NCBI GenBank assembly: GCA_965228045.1
Contig: OZ245789.1
Span: 3,348,001-3,412,000 of the forward strand
Reading direction: 5' to 3'
DNA length: 64,000 nucleotides
DNA from: JANQEU01 sp965228045
GTDB lineage: Bacteria; Bacteroidota; Bacteroidia; Cytophagales; Cyclobacteriaceae
Both the position numbers and the translations under genes were made by a program. A model generated the notes under the pieces. It saw nothing but the letters and a program-made list of their open reading frames with translations, made no database searches and had not been told where the DNA came from. Positions 51,562-61,665 of the stretch are shown in pieces. The stretch's first letter is position 1, and each line of letters begins with the position of its first letter.

Positions 51562-52443
51562 ATGCCTTTAAGCACGACATCTCAGCTTTTCATTGAAAAG
51601 TACATGGAGCCAATGCCGAAGGATTTTATTTGGCAAAAAACCCCTCTTCAGGTCTATCGGCTGGAGGAAATTTCAGAATACTTAAAGCTGCCGATTCCCT
51701 TGCTGACGGCAGATTTCCATTTTCTGGTATATTGTGATACTGGTAAGTATGTGCATCAAATTGGGCTAAAAAAATACGAAATCATAAGTCCATCGATGCT
51801 TCATGTTTCTGAGGGGCAGGCCTTCGCGCTGCACTCCATACTGGAACCGCTGTCAGGTTACTTCATTATGCTGGATAGGAGAGTGATCTCATCGATTGCG
51901 AATAAGCTTGATCTTACGGAACTGATATCCGCGAGTGACTTTATATCATTGGACAATGAACAAAATCAATGGCTTGGCAAAATTATCAACTTAATGTACC
52001 TGGAATTGCTGGAGGGACCTGCTGATCGTAATATCGCCAATGGTCTATTACAGGCTTTGCTGTATAAGGTGATAAAACTATCCGGATCAAAGAAATTCCG
52101 GGGTAATCGACAGTTTCAGATCGCCTCCGACTTTAGAAAATTGCTCAGAGAAGAGTATATAAACCACAAGGAAGTGGATTACTATTCCAGTAAATTAAAT
52201 GTATCGTCCAACTACCTGTCAAGATGTGTAAAATCAACCTTTAACAAAAACTGTAAACAACTTATTCACGAGGTTTCTATCATGCAGGGTCAGGTCCTGA
52301 TGTTTGATAGCCAAAGGGATATAAGCGAAATATCCTTCGCCCTCGGCTTTGAGGACCCGTCTTATTTTTCAAGAGTATTCAAAAAAGTTACAGGCCAAAC
52401 CCCCACCGAATTTCGATCGCAAATCATGCACGGTTTGTCCTAG
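51562..52443 (+). CDS. AraC-family regulator, copy 3
   Basis: A 293-residue regulator. The N-terminal half is a sensing domain (DFHFLVYCDTGKYVHQIGLKK); the C-terminal AraC HTH has YYSSKLNVSSNYLSRCVKSTFNK and ISEISFALGFEDPSYFSRVFKKVTGQTPTEFR. It is less similar to the other two AraC proteins in the window. It is probably co-transcribed with the GH43 gene. Confidence 0.88.
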   Translation: MPLSTTSQLFIEKYMEPMPKDFIWQKTPLQVYRLEEISEYLKLPIPLLTADFHFLVYCDTGKYVHQIGLKKYEIISPSMLHVSEGQAFALHSILEPLSGYFIMLDRRVISSIANKLDLTELISASDFISLDNEQNQWLGKIINLMYLELLEGPADRNIANGLLQALLYKVIKLSGSKKFRGNRQFQIASDFRKLLREEYINHKEVDYYSSKLNVSSNYLSRCVKSTFNKNCKQLIHEVSIMQGQVLMFDSQRDISEISFALGFEDPSYFSRVFKKVTGQTPTEFRSQIMHGLS

Positions 52444-52522
52444 TGTTGGCTTTGTTTTTAAAGTAAAAAGAGCAAAATAGTTTTCACTTTTGTGGAAATT
52501 AGAACCGTTCTAAAAACAAACT

Positions 52523-53173
52523 ATGAATGTTTTTTTAATAGGAGCTACGGGCCCCACAGGATTTCAGGTACTGAAAAGACTCCTGCAAGACAATCATTAT
52601 GTCAAAGCTTTAGTGAGAAATCCGGACAAATTGGACCTTTCCGAAATGTATCCCTTCAAAAAAGAACGGATTGATATCATTGAAGGAGGAGTTTTTGACA
52701 AGGACATACTGGAAGCAAACTTCAAGGGAATGGATGCCGTCATCTCAGCTCTGGGTACGGGAAAAGGTAACAACTACACGGAAGTATACTCCGAGGGTGG
52801 CAGAAATATCCTAACGGCCATGAGAAAGACCAATGTGAAAAAGCTCATCACCGTAACAGCCGGATTGATCGATCTCAGCGATCCGGCTACTGATAATTTT
52901 TTCCTTAACCGAATTATTCGGCCAAACTATAACAAGGTCTATTATGACCAAACCCGTTGGGAAACTATCCTAGATGAGACCAAAGACATTGATTGGACTT
53001 GCGTACGACCTCCCATGCTGACCAATAAATCATTCACTGGGAAATACAGAGTAAAGCTTAATCATTGCCCCGAGGGAGGCAGGAAAATAAGTAGAGCTGA
53101 CCTTGCTGATTTTATGGTAAAACAGCTTGATTCAGGAGAATATATCCGGGAGAAACCTGTGATCGCATATTAA
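52523..53173 (+). CDS. NAD(P)-binding SDR / NmrA-like protein
   Basis: A 216-residue atypical short-chain dehydrogenase. The Rossmann motif is GATGPTGFQVLKRLL at residues 7-21; VKALVRNPDKLDL, DAVISALGTGKGNN and ITVTAGLI follow. Active-site Tyr-x-x-x-Lys is not obvious, as in NmrA-like and biliverdin-reductase-like sensors and isomerases. An AGAAC/GTTCT inverted repeat lies about 20 bases before the start. It is followed by the DUF3817 gene with a 3-base gap. Confidence 0.87.
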   Translation: MNVFLIGATGPTGFQVLKRLLQDNHYVKALVRNPDKLDLSEMYPFKKERIDIIEGGVFDKDILEANFKGMDAVISALGTGKGNNYTEVYSEGGRNILTAMRKTNVKKLITVTAGLIDLSDPATDNFFLNRIIRPNYNKVYYDQTRWETILDETKDIDWTCVRPPMLTNKSFTGKYRVKLNHCPEGGRKISRADLADFMVKQLDSGEYIREKPVIAY

Positions 53174-53176
53174 ATA

Positions 53177-53491
53177 ATGTCAAAAATGAACATCAAAACT
53201 GCCATCGGACAACTGAGATTGGCCGCTTACCTGGAAGGCATCAGCTACTTATCTTTTGCCATCACGATGCCCCTGAAATACGGTCTTGGTATCCGGGAGC
53301 CAAACCTGTATGTGGGTATGGCCCATGGTTGGCTATTCATCGTTTACATTGCCCTTTGTATCCGGTGCGTGATAATTTATGACTGGAAATCCCGTGATTC
53401 ACTATTAGCTTTTATCGCCTCCATCATTCCATTCGGTACATTTTATATGGATCACAGGCTTTTCAGGAAAACAGAGATGGAGGAGGCCTGA
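53177..53491 (+). CDS. DUF3817 membrane protein
   Basis: A 104-residue membrane protein with three predicted spans. LRLAAYLEGISYLSFAITMPLKYG and MAHGWLFIVYIALCIRC, then SIIPFGTFYMDHRLFRK, are the DUF3817 pattern. Function unknown to me. It is co-transcribed with the SDR protein. Confidence 0.85.
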   Translation: MSKMNIKTAIGQLRLAAYLEGISYLSFAITMPLKYGLGIREPNLYVGMAHGWLFIVYIALCIRCVIIYDWKSRDSLLAFIASIIPFGTFYMDHRLFRKTEMEEA

Positions 53492-53497
53492 TAAGTC

Positions 53498-54472
53498 TTA
53501 ATCGGGATCAATTTCGATCTTGCCATCAACCCAATCCGGCAGATAAAATTCGATGTCGGTTTCCTCGGATATATCCACAAGTCGATTTCGGAGTTCAACG
53601 GATCTGAGTCCCGCTGACGCTCTTAATGCATTGGTTGTAGCCATAGTGCCGGCTTTGGGAGGGTCCAGGAAACCATATCCCGGCCGGGATCTGTTATAAT
53701 ACACAGTACGGTACCAGTCATCTGTCAGGACCAATTCATAGGGAGACATAAAACCTGTCTTTACAGCTTCCAGAAGCATTGGCATGATGAATGGGTACAG
53801 CGTGTCCTTAAGTGTCTGTTCCCGGGTGATGGAATTATGATGACTCAAAATGGTCGACATCCAGTAGTTATTTCCAATTAGCCTCTCTCCCGGGTAACCA
53901 GAATTGTTCATGATTTCAATTAGTTCATGGATCTGCCGGTTACTTTGTGGAAGGAATTTCTTTGTAGCATATCGCTCCTGTGCCTTCTCTCCTATTCTGA
54001 TAAACACTCCGAAAGCTTTCCTTTGATCATCTTTGAACATGTCATGGACCTGCTCCCTACGCGCCAGATCGATGCTGGTAAGATATTGGTGATGTAGCTC
54101 CGGATAATCGGACTTCAATATCTGCCATTCCGGTTCGTTGGTCAGTGCTGATAAGAGTTCGTTTCTACGGATGTGTTTAATATCCCAGCCTGAAAGCATC
54201 GCGTCTCTTATGATTTGAAGCGCTACTTCCTTCCTACCAAGAAGAGCCGCCAGTTGCGCGGCAACTTTGTAGTCCCTTAAAAAGACAAATTCATAATCTT
54301 CAAAGAGATGCTGGTAAGAAGCCAGAGCATCTTGAAAATTCCGATCCACTACCTGAACTTCGATCGCTGTCACCCGATCATGATAAGCGCCGTAATCCTG
54401 TGCCTTCACTGTCACGGAGAGAAAACAAAATGATGATAGCATGACGAAGGTTATGAATTTGCAGTTACGCAT
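53498..54472 (-). CDS. Exported protein of unknown function (DUF6624-like)
   Basis: A 324-residue protein from the ATG at 54472, with a signal peptide ending TVKAQ. The middle (YLTSIDLARREQVHDMFKDDQ to about YWMSTILSHHNS) resembles DUF6624-type helical proteins, and the N-terminal part has TPR-like helices (FQDALASYQHLFEDYEFVFLRDYKVAAQLAALLG). No catalytic motif recognised. It is convergent to the DUF3817 gene, with six bases between. Confidence 0.6.
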   Translation of the reverse strand: MRNCKFITFVMLSSFCFLSVTVKAQDYGAYHDRVTAIEVQVVDRNFQDALASYQHLFEDYEFVFLRDYKVAAQLAALLGRKEVALQIIRDAMLSGWDIKHIRRNELLSALTNEPEWQILKSDYPELHHQYLTSIDLARREQVHDMFKDDQRKAFGVFIRIGEKAQERYATKKFLPQSNRQIHELIEIMNNSGYPGERLIGNNYWMSTILSHHNSITREQTLKDTLYPFIMPMLLEAVKTGFMSPYELVLTDDWYRTVYYNRSRPGYGFLDPPKAGTMATTNALRASAGLRSVELRNRLVDISEETDIEFYLPDWVDGKIEIDPD

Positions 54473-55343
54473 GGTTTTGAAAATCAAAATTTCAGTGCAC
54501 AAACTACATGGAATTCACCTGTGCCATTAAGCCATTACCCTTTTTTAAGGTCTTTTAACCCTTTTTAGAATTTCGTTAGTTCACGAAAGTGCCAGGATCA
54601 AAATCGAAATCAGTGCCACGCCAAACTTGATGATGAGAATTACTCTAGACATTTTTTTGTACTTTGATAGTAAAGCAAAGATCATTACCATCGGCCAGGC
54701 TTGTAAGCGTGAAATACCGGGATTTAAGAAATACGTGAATTGCCTAGATGATCCGTTATTTACCTACATGACAGATACTTCAACAAGTCAAATTCAGTCT
54801 CAGAACCAGAAAAAGAGCAGCCAAATTGGAAACAGAACTAAAAACCAATCTTGAACCAACCTTAAATCCTTAGTTCGCCGTAGCTTTAGCGTAGGTGAAT
54901 TAGTTCGCCTAACCTCAAAGTCATTCCCTGACCTCACCGTCATCCCCGAATTACCTCGCTCCCGTCATTCCCCGAATTTTCGCAGAAAATTCCAGGGGAA
55001 TCCTAATCTTAGGAGTAGGAATTGTGCACAGGATTCCCTTTGAATACCACCTCTTAACCCTCCCCTTAGATTCAGGGAACGACGTAAAAAGAATCCATCG
55101 CGTTATTTCGAGACCGAAATCGCGAATCTTGAACTTTGAATCTTAAATCCTCAATTCTTTGCGTCTTTGCGTGAGATAATTCTTAATTCTTAACACCAAT
55201 GGTTAACTATCTGAATATGAGTTATTTGAAAAATACTTAGTATCTTGTAATGAGTGAGTACCGGTACTTTTAATATTAAAACTTGACATTTTCGTCTCAT
55301 TCTTTATAATGAGTGATATGGATGAAAGACAGAACAAATTAGA
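54473..55343. other. Repeat-bearing gene-free stretch before the kinase cluster
   Basis: About 870 bp without a gene I can support. It holds dispersed-repeat-like text: a CGTCATnCCCCGAATT motif twice (near 54938 and 54963), the hairpin at 54968-55000, an imperfect palindrome near 54874-54900 around GTAGCTTTAGCGTAG, and runs of near-repeats such as TTGAATCTTAAATCCTC from 55136 to 55195. The promoter of the kinase gene must be near its right end. Confidence 0.55.
54968..55000. repeat. Palindromic intergenic unit
   Basis: TTCCCC plus GAATTTTC (54968-54981) pairs with GAAAATTC plus GGGGAA (54985-55000) around GCA, with CA as a two-base bulge. This is a different family from the RAYT palindromes; only one copy is seen here. 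Confidence 0.6.
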
Positions 55344-58300
55344 ATGAGGAAAATCACTGCAATCTCCATTATATACCTCTTCCTCGGCTTGATCTGGATA
55401 TATGCCAGCGACTATATCCTTTTCTTTAGGGAGAAGGACATGGAAGACCTACATGCTTTTCAGAATTACAAGGGATTTGCATTTGTGTTTGCCTCTACCG
55501 TCCTGTTGTTTCTCATCCAGCTGGTAACTTTTCGAAAAACGCTGCTTAGAAAGTCTGATGAGATCATTACCAGTCTTTCCGGAAATTCTCTCCTCAATGA
55601 CGTCTTAAATGGCATACCTCTTGGGCTGGCAGTGTTCAGATTGGATAGCCTGGAGGAGGTAATTACGACAAAGAATTTTCTTAAAGCACTGGGCTGGGAA
55701 AATCACAAATTCAATGACCTTGAAGAGTTGTCAAAATCTGTTTTTACCGAATCAGCACAGTACGAAAAATTTAAACTCGAATTAGAACAGGGTCTAAAAT
55801 CCAGGAACCTGGATCACCTGAGATGGAATAATCTGCTTGTGAATACCCGCGAAAACAATGTTAGGGTCGTAAAACTTCATCTGATTCCATTAAGTGACTT
55901 TAACCTGGTGATTGCCGTTGCCTCCGATATGTCAGAGGCCATGCAGAACCGCCATCAACTTGAGATGGCACTGGAAGTGTCCCTGATCGGCACATGGGTT
56001 TTCGATTTAAAGAACAACCAGGCCCTCAACAATAATTGGGCAAGAATGCTGGATTATCATCCGAATGATCTTAGTCGTGATCTGAATAATTTCCTGGAAA
56101 TTCTACACCCAGATGACCTTCCGGTTGTTCGGAATATGCTTAAAAAAGTTATGATGGGGGAGCGTAACGAGTTCGTGATCGAGATCCGAATGAAATCCAA
56201 ACTTGGGGACTACAGGTGGATGCAGAGTCGTGGCAAGGTCACTTTGTATGATGACCAAAATCACCCTGTCGAACTCTCCGGAGTCCACATTGACATTACC
56301 AGTCAAAAAAAATCTGAAAAGAAATTAAAAAACTACAGTTACAGACACAATGCAGCCATAGAAGGTGCAGACCTTGGCGTATGGGACATGGATATCAAAA
56401 AGGGTGAAAACTATGTAAATGATCGTTGGTGGGAAATGCTAGGCTATGATTCGCAGGTTCAGGACTATTCACTGGAAGTCTTTAAATCATTACTACATCC
56501 GGAGGATAAGGACCTTCCCGAAAAAGAATTACTGAGAATTGAAAAAGGTGGTAAAAACAATGTAGACATCATACTCAGAATGCTTCACAGCGATGGCAAC
56601 TATCGATACATCAGAGACAGAGGAAAAGTGGTCGAATTCGATGAAAATGGAAAGATCCAAAGAATGATCGGAACTCATCAGGACATAACAGAAATAAAAA
56701 ACTACGAATTTGAACTGGAGGAAAAAGAAGCCAGAATTCTCAACATCGCAAATAACATTGAAGGGGTAATTTATCAATACATGCTTTCCGCTGATGGTAG
56801 TGATCAGATTACGTTCATGACGAAAGGTGTTGAGGATTTGTTTGAATTAACTGTTTCCGAGGCCATGAAAGATGCCAGTAAAATATGGAATCAGATGAAT
56901 AAGGAGGATCTTCAAAGCACTATGGAATCCGTACAGGAATCAGCCAGAACCATGAAGCCATGGAGTCATACGACCCGGTTCATTACACCTTCCGGAAAAA
57001 AGAAGTGGATTCATGGTATGGGAACTCCCCGCAAAAGGGAGGATGGCACCATAATATGGGATATGCTCGCACTGGATGTTACGGATAATTTTAAAAATCA
57101 AATTAAGGTAACTGAATACTCAAACAGGTTAGAAAAAGCCCAGGAAATCGGTAAGATGGGATACTGGGAATTTGACCTGAAATCCAATGAAATCACCTGG
57201 TCCGACACCATTTACAAAGTGTATGATAGAAAACCTGAACTAGGACCTCCATCCATGCAGGAACTAATGGACTATATGTCTGATGATGACTCCAGACTTG
57301 TATTATCCAATGCCCTTCAAAAGGCAATCGAGGAAGGGGAATCATACGACATCGCTTACAGGATATCCACGCCAAAGGGGTCAAAATTCATAAGGGCCAT
57401 AGGATACACCAACAAGGATGGAAATGAAAAAATTACGAAAATACATGGTATAGCCCAGGACATAACGGATCAAAAGTTACTGGAGAGAGATCTTATTGAA
57501 CAAAAGGAGTATTTCCGGATTTTGACTGAAAATGCTTCCGACGCTATTATCGCATGTGATGCTCAGGGTCGTTTGACTTTTTTCAATGAAACACTGAGAA
57601 AGTGGGTAGGTCATGAAGACCCTTCTTTGCCTCCATCGAAATGGCCGGAGAAGTACAAATTATACACTTTCGATGGCTTAAGGCAATTGGATGAAAGCGA
57701 ATTAACACTGGTAAGGGCCCTGCATGGTGAAAAAATTAATGCCTCCAGATTTATGATCAAATCCCATGATCAGGTTCGATTGGCCGAAGCCAACGGATCA
57801 GCTCTATACAACAGTAACGGTCTGAAAATAGGCGCAATGGTGGTAATCAGGGATATCACTGAAAGAGTAGAACAACAAACACTATTGAACAACGCCTTTC
57901 TCGAAGGAATAGAACAGGAACGAGAAACTCTCGCCACTGAAATACACGACAGCTTAACTCAAAATCTGGGGATAGTCAGTATGAACATCAATAATCTTCT
58001 TGTGGAGAAGTCCGAACTGGCCGCGGAGAAGAGGATACGTAAGGCATTGGAATACCTGGATATTTCCATAGATCAAAGTCGAAACATCGCGCATACATTG
58101 ATGCCAAAAACTTTAAATGACTTTGGCCTGGTGGGGGCCGTATCTGAATTGGTAGACATCCACAGGGAAATTGAGGATTTCAATATTGAACTATTGTACA
58201 ACGAAGATCTGCGCGCTGGAGCGGATATTGAACTTCATTTGTTTCGAGTGATCCAGGAATCCATTCGTAACGTACGAAAACATGCCGAAGCCAAAAACTG

Positions 58301-58523
58301 TACAATTAATCTGACTTTTGGGAAAGAAAAAATCACCTTGACCATTATGGATGATGGAATCGGCTTTGACACCTCTTTAGATACGGTTGCAGATGATGTT
58401 GGAATCGGGATTCGAACAATGGAAAACAGAATAATCAAACTCAATGGTCAATTCCAGGTGGAAAGCGACCGGGGTGGTACATCAGTTTTTATCGAGGTCC
58501 CATTAAAAGATCAAAATGGATAA
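55344..58523 (+). CDS. Multi-PAS sensor histidine kinase (HisKA_3, NarL type)
   Basis: A 1059-residue membrane kinase. Two membrane helices (about residues 5-26 and 46-66) enclose a very short outside loop, so sensing is probably cytoplasmic. About six PAS domains follow (roughly residues 85-840; for example WVFDLKNNQALNNNWARMLDY, LGVWDMDIKKGENYVNDRWWEMLGY, MGYWEFDLKSNEITWSDTIY). The phospho-acceptor is His868 in LATEIHDSLTQNLG (HisKA_3), then the HATPase with RVIQESIRNVRKHAEAKN and IMDDGIGFD. Its stop overlaps the response-regulator gene by eight bases. Confidence 0.93.
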   Translation: MRKITAISIIYLFLGLIWIYASDYILFFREKDMEDLHAFQNYKGFAFVFASTVLLFLIQLVTFRKTLLRKSDEIITSLSGNSLLNDVLNGIPLGLAVFRLDSLEEVITTKNFLKALGWENHKFNDLEELSKSVFTESAQYEKFKLELEQGLKSRNLDHLRWNNLLVNTRENNVRVVKLHLIPLSDFNLVIAVASDMSEAMQNRHQLEMALEVSLIGTWVFDLKNNQALNNNWARMLDYHPNDLSRDLNNFLEILHPDDLPVVRNMLKKVMMGERNEFVIEIRMKSKLGDYRWMQSRGKVTLYDDQNHPVELSGVHIDITSQKKSEKKLKNYSYRHNAAIEGADLGVWDMDIKKGENYVNDRWWEMLGYDSQVQDYSLEVFKSLLHPEDKDLPEKELLRIEKGGKNNVDIILRMLHSDGNYRYIRDRGKVVEFDENGKIQRMIGTHQDITEIKNYEFELEEKEARILNIANNIEGVIYQYMLSADGSDQITFMTKGVEDLFELTVSEAMKDASKIWNQMNKEDLQSTMESVQESARTMKPWSHTTRFITPSGKKKWIHGMGTPRKREDGTIIWDMLALDVTDNFKNQIKVTEYSNRLEKAQEIGKMGYWEFDLKSNEITWSDTIYKVYDRKPELGPPSMQELMDYMSDDDSRLVLSNALQKAIEEGESYDIAYRISTPKGSKFIRAIGYTNKDGNEKITKIHGIAQDITDQKLLERDLIEQKEYFRILTENASDAIIACDAQGRLTFFNETLRKWVGHEDPSLPPSKWPEKYKLYTFDGLRQLDESELTLVRALHGEKINASRFMIKSHDQVRLAEANGSALYNSNGLKIGAMVVIRDITERVEQQTLLNNAFLEGIEQERETLATEIHDSLTQNLGIVSMNINNLLVEKSELAAEKRIRKALEYLDISIDQSRNIAHTLMPKTLNDFGLVGAVSELVDIHREIEDFNIELLYNEDLRAGADIELHLFRVIQESIRNVRKHAEAKNCTINLTFGKEKITLTIMDDGIGFDTSLDTVADDVGIGIRTMENRIIKLNGQFQVESDRGGTSVFIEVPLKDQNG

Positions 58524-59190
58524 AATAAAGATATACGTGGTAGATGATCATAGCATAGTACGACAAGGTATCATCAGCATGCTCTCCGAAAACAGTGACT
58601 ATGAAACATTAGGTGAGGCAGCCAATGGTCATGAATTTCTTCGCTATCTAAAAGATCACAAACCCCATCCACATATCGTTTTGATGGACATTAACATGCC
58701 TGTCATGGATGGGATTAAGTGTACTTACGAGCTCTCCAGGTACTATCCTGAAATTAGAGTGATTGCTCTGACTATGGTCAAGCAAAATTCACACATCAAG
58801 AAAATGCTTCAGGCCGGGGCTATGGGTTATATTCTCAAATCAGGTGATAAACTGGAACTCTTTAAAGCAATAGAAACTGTGTTTAAAGGTGAGTCTTTTT
58901 TTAGTCAGGCCGTTAGTAATGAGGTCATGATCAACATGTCGAGATTTAAGAAAAAATCCTCTGAAGTAATTGACCTGAGCAAAAGAGAAAAAGAGGTGCT
59001 GGAATTAATTGCCAACGATTTTGGTAACAAGGAAATTGCAGATAAGTTATCAATCAGCATCAGGACGGTAGAGTCACATAAACAAAACCTGATTTCGAAG
59101 ACCAAAACCAAGTCGATTGCGGGGTTGGTCATTTATGCGATCAAAAATAATCTTATCCAAATGGATGACGATCCGAATATCCCGGAATAA
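58516..59190 (+). CDS. NarL/LuxR-type response regulator
   Basis: A 224-residue regulator. The receiver has acidic Asp10-Asp11, phospho-acceptor Asp58 in IVLMDINMPVMDG and the conserved Lys in GYILKSGD. The C-terminal HTH (about residues 155-215) has LSKREKEVLELIANDFGNKEIA and ISIRTVESHKQNL. It is the partner of the overlapping kinase. Confidence 0.95.
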   Translation: MDKIKIYVVDDHSIVRQGIISMLSENSDYETLGEAANGHEFLRYLKDHKPHPHIVLMDINMPVMDGIKCTYELSRYYPEIRVIALTMVKQNSHIKKMLQAGAMGYILKSGDKLELFKAIETVFKGESFFSQAVSNEVMINMSRFKKKSSEVIDLSKREKEVLELIANDFGNKEIADKLSISIRTVESHKQNLISKTKTKSIAGLVIYAIKNNLIQMDDDPNIPE

Positions 59191-59293
59191 GCATTTTGCG
59201 TGAATCACGGTTTTATTGATCCGTATATTCTTTTAATTTTCCACTCAAAACAAAGAAGTCTCAATCATTCGCCGCCGTATTTAACTCTGGATT

Positions 59294-59641
59294 ATGATTG
59301 CTTGTTTTCTGGGCACAAACAATGATTATCTGACTACCCTTGCCGAATCATTTAAGAAGGCAGAGACAGTAGTACTCACTACAAATATTGATCATCTCAT
59401 TGAATTAACCCCTGATTCACCTCGCGGAAAAGTATTTATTGTAATCGATGGAACCATGCTTCGTCGTTCCCCTAACGAGATTTATCTTCAACTCCGTGAC
59501 CAATTCAGGGATGCCTTTATCTTGTATTTCTACAACAATGATTCCGATTCGATCATATCCAAATTGAATGAGATAGGATTCGATAAAGTGATCACCAGCA
59601 AAGAGCAATATTTACAGTTCGTACTGGAGCTGAATAGTTAA
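59294..59641 (+). CDS. Receiver-like (pseudo-receiver) protein
   Basis: A 115-residue protein whose alternating strand-helix pattern and size (MIACFLGTNNDYL, KVFIVIDGTML, DAFILYFYNND, IGFDKVITSKEQYL) suggest a CheY-like fold. The N-terminal acidic pair is missing and the usual Lys is unclear; only the Asp in VIDGTM sits where the phospho-acceptor would be. It lies in the middle of a phosphorelay cluster, so a phosphate-independent adaptor is possible. Confidence 0.5.
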   Translation: MIACFLGTNNDYLTTLAESFKKAETVVLTTNIDHLIELTPDSPRGKVFIVIDGTMLRRSPNEIYLQLRDQFRDAFILYFYNNDSDSIISKLNEIGFDKVITSKEQYLQFVLELNS

Positions 59642-59743
59642 AACACTGGATTTTCACTTTCCGCGTTTCCCGGTATTTCCAATTAAGAATAACGTGTTCT
59701 TTTGGATCCATAATTTCTATACCGGTTAACCCAACAACTGAAA

Positions 59744-60193
59744 GTGAATAGCTCCGAATTGCAAGAAAAGAATTTTAATATTTTAATGGTAGATGACAAC
59801 CCCATTGATATAATTCTAATGTCGTCTGCCTTTAGAAATGAAGGCAATTCAGTGAATTTTATATCCAAAGATTCCGGCTCAGATGGCCTGGAATTTATAC
59901 GGCAAAATATCGCCCATCTTGATCTGATCATTTTAGACGTAAACCTGAACGACCTTTCTGGTTTTGACATTCTGAGGAGCATCAGGCAGGGTGGACATAT
60001 TCCGGTAATAATGTTCAGTACAAGTGACCTGGAAAGCGATGTGAAAACCGCCTATGATTTAGGGGCCAACTCCTACCTGGTGAAGCCTCTCGACCATGAT
60101 CAATACGAGCGGATATCGCAAGGTATTTGTTCATTTTGGTTCAACGCTAACATCAAAAAACATGGATCAATCCCTGGCACAACATATCAATAG
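59744..60193 (+). CDS. CheY-like response regulator
   Basis: A 149-residue single-domain receiver, starting at GTG. Asp17-Asp18 (LMVDDNP), phospho-acceptor Asp65 (LIILDVNLNDLSG), Thr/Ser in IMFSTSD and Lys in SYLVKPLD are all present. Its last 32 bases overlap the start of the next kinase gene, which suggests that the kinase phosphorylates it. Confidence 0.88.
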   Translation: MNSSELQEKNFNILMVDDNPIDIILMSSAFRNEGNSVNFISKDSGSDGLEFIRQNIAHLDLIILDVNLNDLSGFDILRSIRQGGHIPVIMFSTSDLESDVKTAYDLGANSYLVKPLDHDQYERISQGICSFWFNANIKKHGSIPGTTYQ

Positions 60194-61664
60194 ATCTGAG
60201 GAGCCGCTTGATGCATCTATATTCGAAAATGCTCCGATTGGAATGGCCCTCGTCAATCCCGATGGCAGGATTCAGAAATGTAATCCAAGGTTACAGTACC
60301 TGACCGGCTACTCTCAGGAAGAGCTCAGAAGCCGATCCTTTCAGGACATCACACATCCCGATGATGTGGCCAAGGACGTAAGAAAGTTTGATAGTCTCAT
60401 GAATGGGTCCATATCGGACTATAAAATGATCAAGAGATACATCCGGAAAAACGGAAGTATTATGTGGGGAGAGCTACATGTTAATATCATCAGATCCGAG
60501 ACTGGGGCTCCAAAGTGGATCATAGGGATGGTGAAAGACATATCCTATGAGAGGAGAAAAACCCTGGAACTGGAAAAGATAAAAGAACTTCTCGAAAAAG
60601 AACTTACTAAAAATCTGGTGGCCCACCATATGGGTTCATTTGGATACTATGAAATGGACCTGAGCAGAAATACCATAAGCGGTTCTGCGGAAAGCTACTC
60701 TTTATTAGGTCTTACACCCGATAGTCAAAATTTCGATTTAGGGATCATAAGTGAAATTATAAGCAAAACGGACTATGAAAGAGTACTTAATGATTTCAAA
60801 AAAGCCATCTCACATAAGTCAGATTTCGAATCTGAATTCAAATGTATCAATCAAAAAACCGGCGATGTCATTCATATCAAAACCAAAGCAATCCTTAGTG
60901 GCCTCCATAATTCTTTAAAAGTTTTTGGAATCATCCAGGATGTAACAGAACAAAGACGTCTCCTTAAAAAATTGCAGGATTCCAACGATTTGCTAACCGA
61001 GTTTACATACACCATTTCTCATGACTTAAAAGAACCGGTAAGAAGTGTTTCCGGATTGTTGACGCTGATCAAAAAAGAGATCGGTAACGAACTTGATGAC
61101 ACCATCAAGCATCACTTTGATCTGGTCATAGAAAATGCTGTGCGGCTGACGAAAATGATTGATGCACTCCTGGAATACAGTCGGTCAGGGAATATCTCAT
61201 CAGAGCCCGTTCTGGTATCCCTGAAAAGTAAGATTGAGAGAGTAAAACGAGCGCTGAACAACCAGATGGCTGATCGCAATGCAAGAATCATTTCTTACGT
61301 GGATGACATTCACATTAAGGCATATCCTGAGCAGCTATTCAGTATGCTACAAAATCTGATTTCAAATGGCATCAAGTACAACAGTTCTGAAAAGCCCACC
61401 ATCATCATAGATTACTTCAAAACACAGGATTATCACATCATTAATGTCTCTGATAACGGAGATGGCATAAAACCGGATCATCAGGACGAGATTTTTAAGA
61501 TTTTCAATCGTGGGCGTGAACCAAAATTCAAGTCCGGAAGCGGTATGGGTCTTGCCATTTGCAAGAAAATGGCAGAAACAATGGGTGGAGATGTCCATTT
61601 ACTAAGATCCACGGAGAAAGGAAGTGTTTTTTCCATTCACATATCCAAAAAAATCAAGTATTGA
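60162..61664 (+). CDS. PAS sensor histidine kinase (HisKA type), soluble
   Basis: A 500-residue cytoplasmic kinase starting at the ATG at 60162 (MDQSLAQHINRSEEPLD); an upstream in-frame ATG at 60096 would lengthen the overlap with the receiver gene. Two PAS domains (FENAPIGMALVNPDGRIQKCN; GYYEMDLSRNTISGSAESYSLLG) precede HisKA with His287 in FTYTISHDLKEPVRSVSG and a HATPase with NLISNGIKYNSS, VSDNGDGIKPDHQDEIF and GSGMGLAICKKMAETMGG. No membrane segment. The next gene starts one base after its stop. Confidence 0.93.
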   Translation: MDQSLAQHINRSEEPLDASIFENAPIGMALVNPDGRIQKCNPRLQYLTGYSQEELRSRSFQDITHPDDVAKDVRKFDSLMNGSISDYKMIKRYIRKNGSIMWGELHVNIIRSETGAPKWIIGMVKDISYERRKTLELEKIKELLEKELTKNLVAHHMGSFGYYEMDLSRNTISGSAESYSLLGLTPDSQNFDLGIISEIISKTDYERVLNDFKKAISHKSDFESEFKCINQKTGDVIHIKTKAILSGLHNSLKVFGIIQDVTEQRRLLKKLQDSNDLLTEFTYTISHDLKEPVRSVSGLLTLIKKEIGNELDDTIKHHFDLVIENAVRLTKMIDALLEYSRSGNISSEPVLVSLKSKIERVKRALNNQMADRNARIISYVDDIHIKAYPEQLFSMLQNLISNGIKYNSSEKPTIIIDYFKTQDYHIINVSDNGDGIKPDHQDEIFKIFNRGREPKFKSGSGMGLAICKKMAETMGGDVHLLRSTEKGSVFSIHISKKIKY

Positions 61665-61665
61665 A

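Noticed and set aside
54627..54854. 75-codon plus-strand frame after the DUF6624-like gene
   Set aside because: No domain, signal or neighbour support, and it lies in a repeat-rich gap with a Ser/Gln-rich random-looking end.
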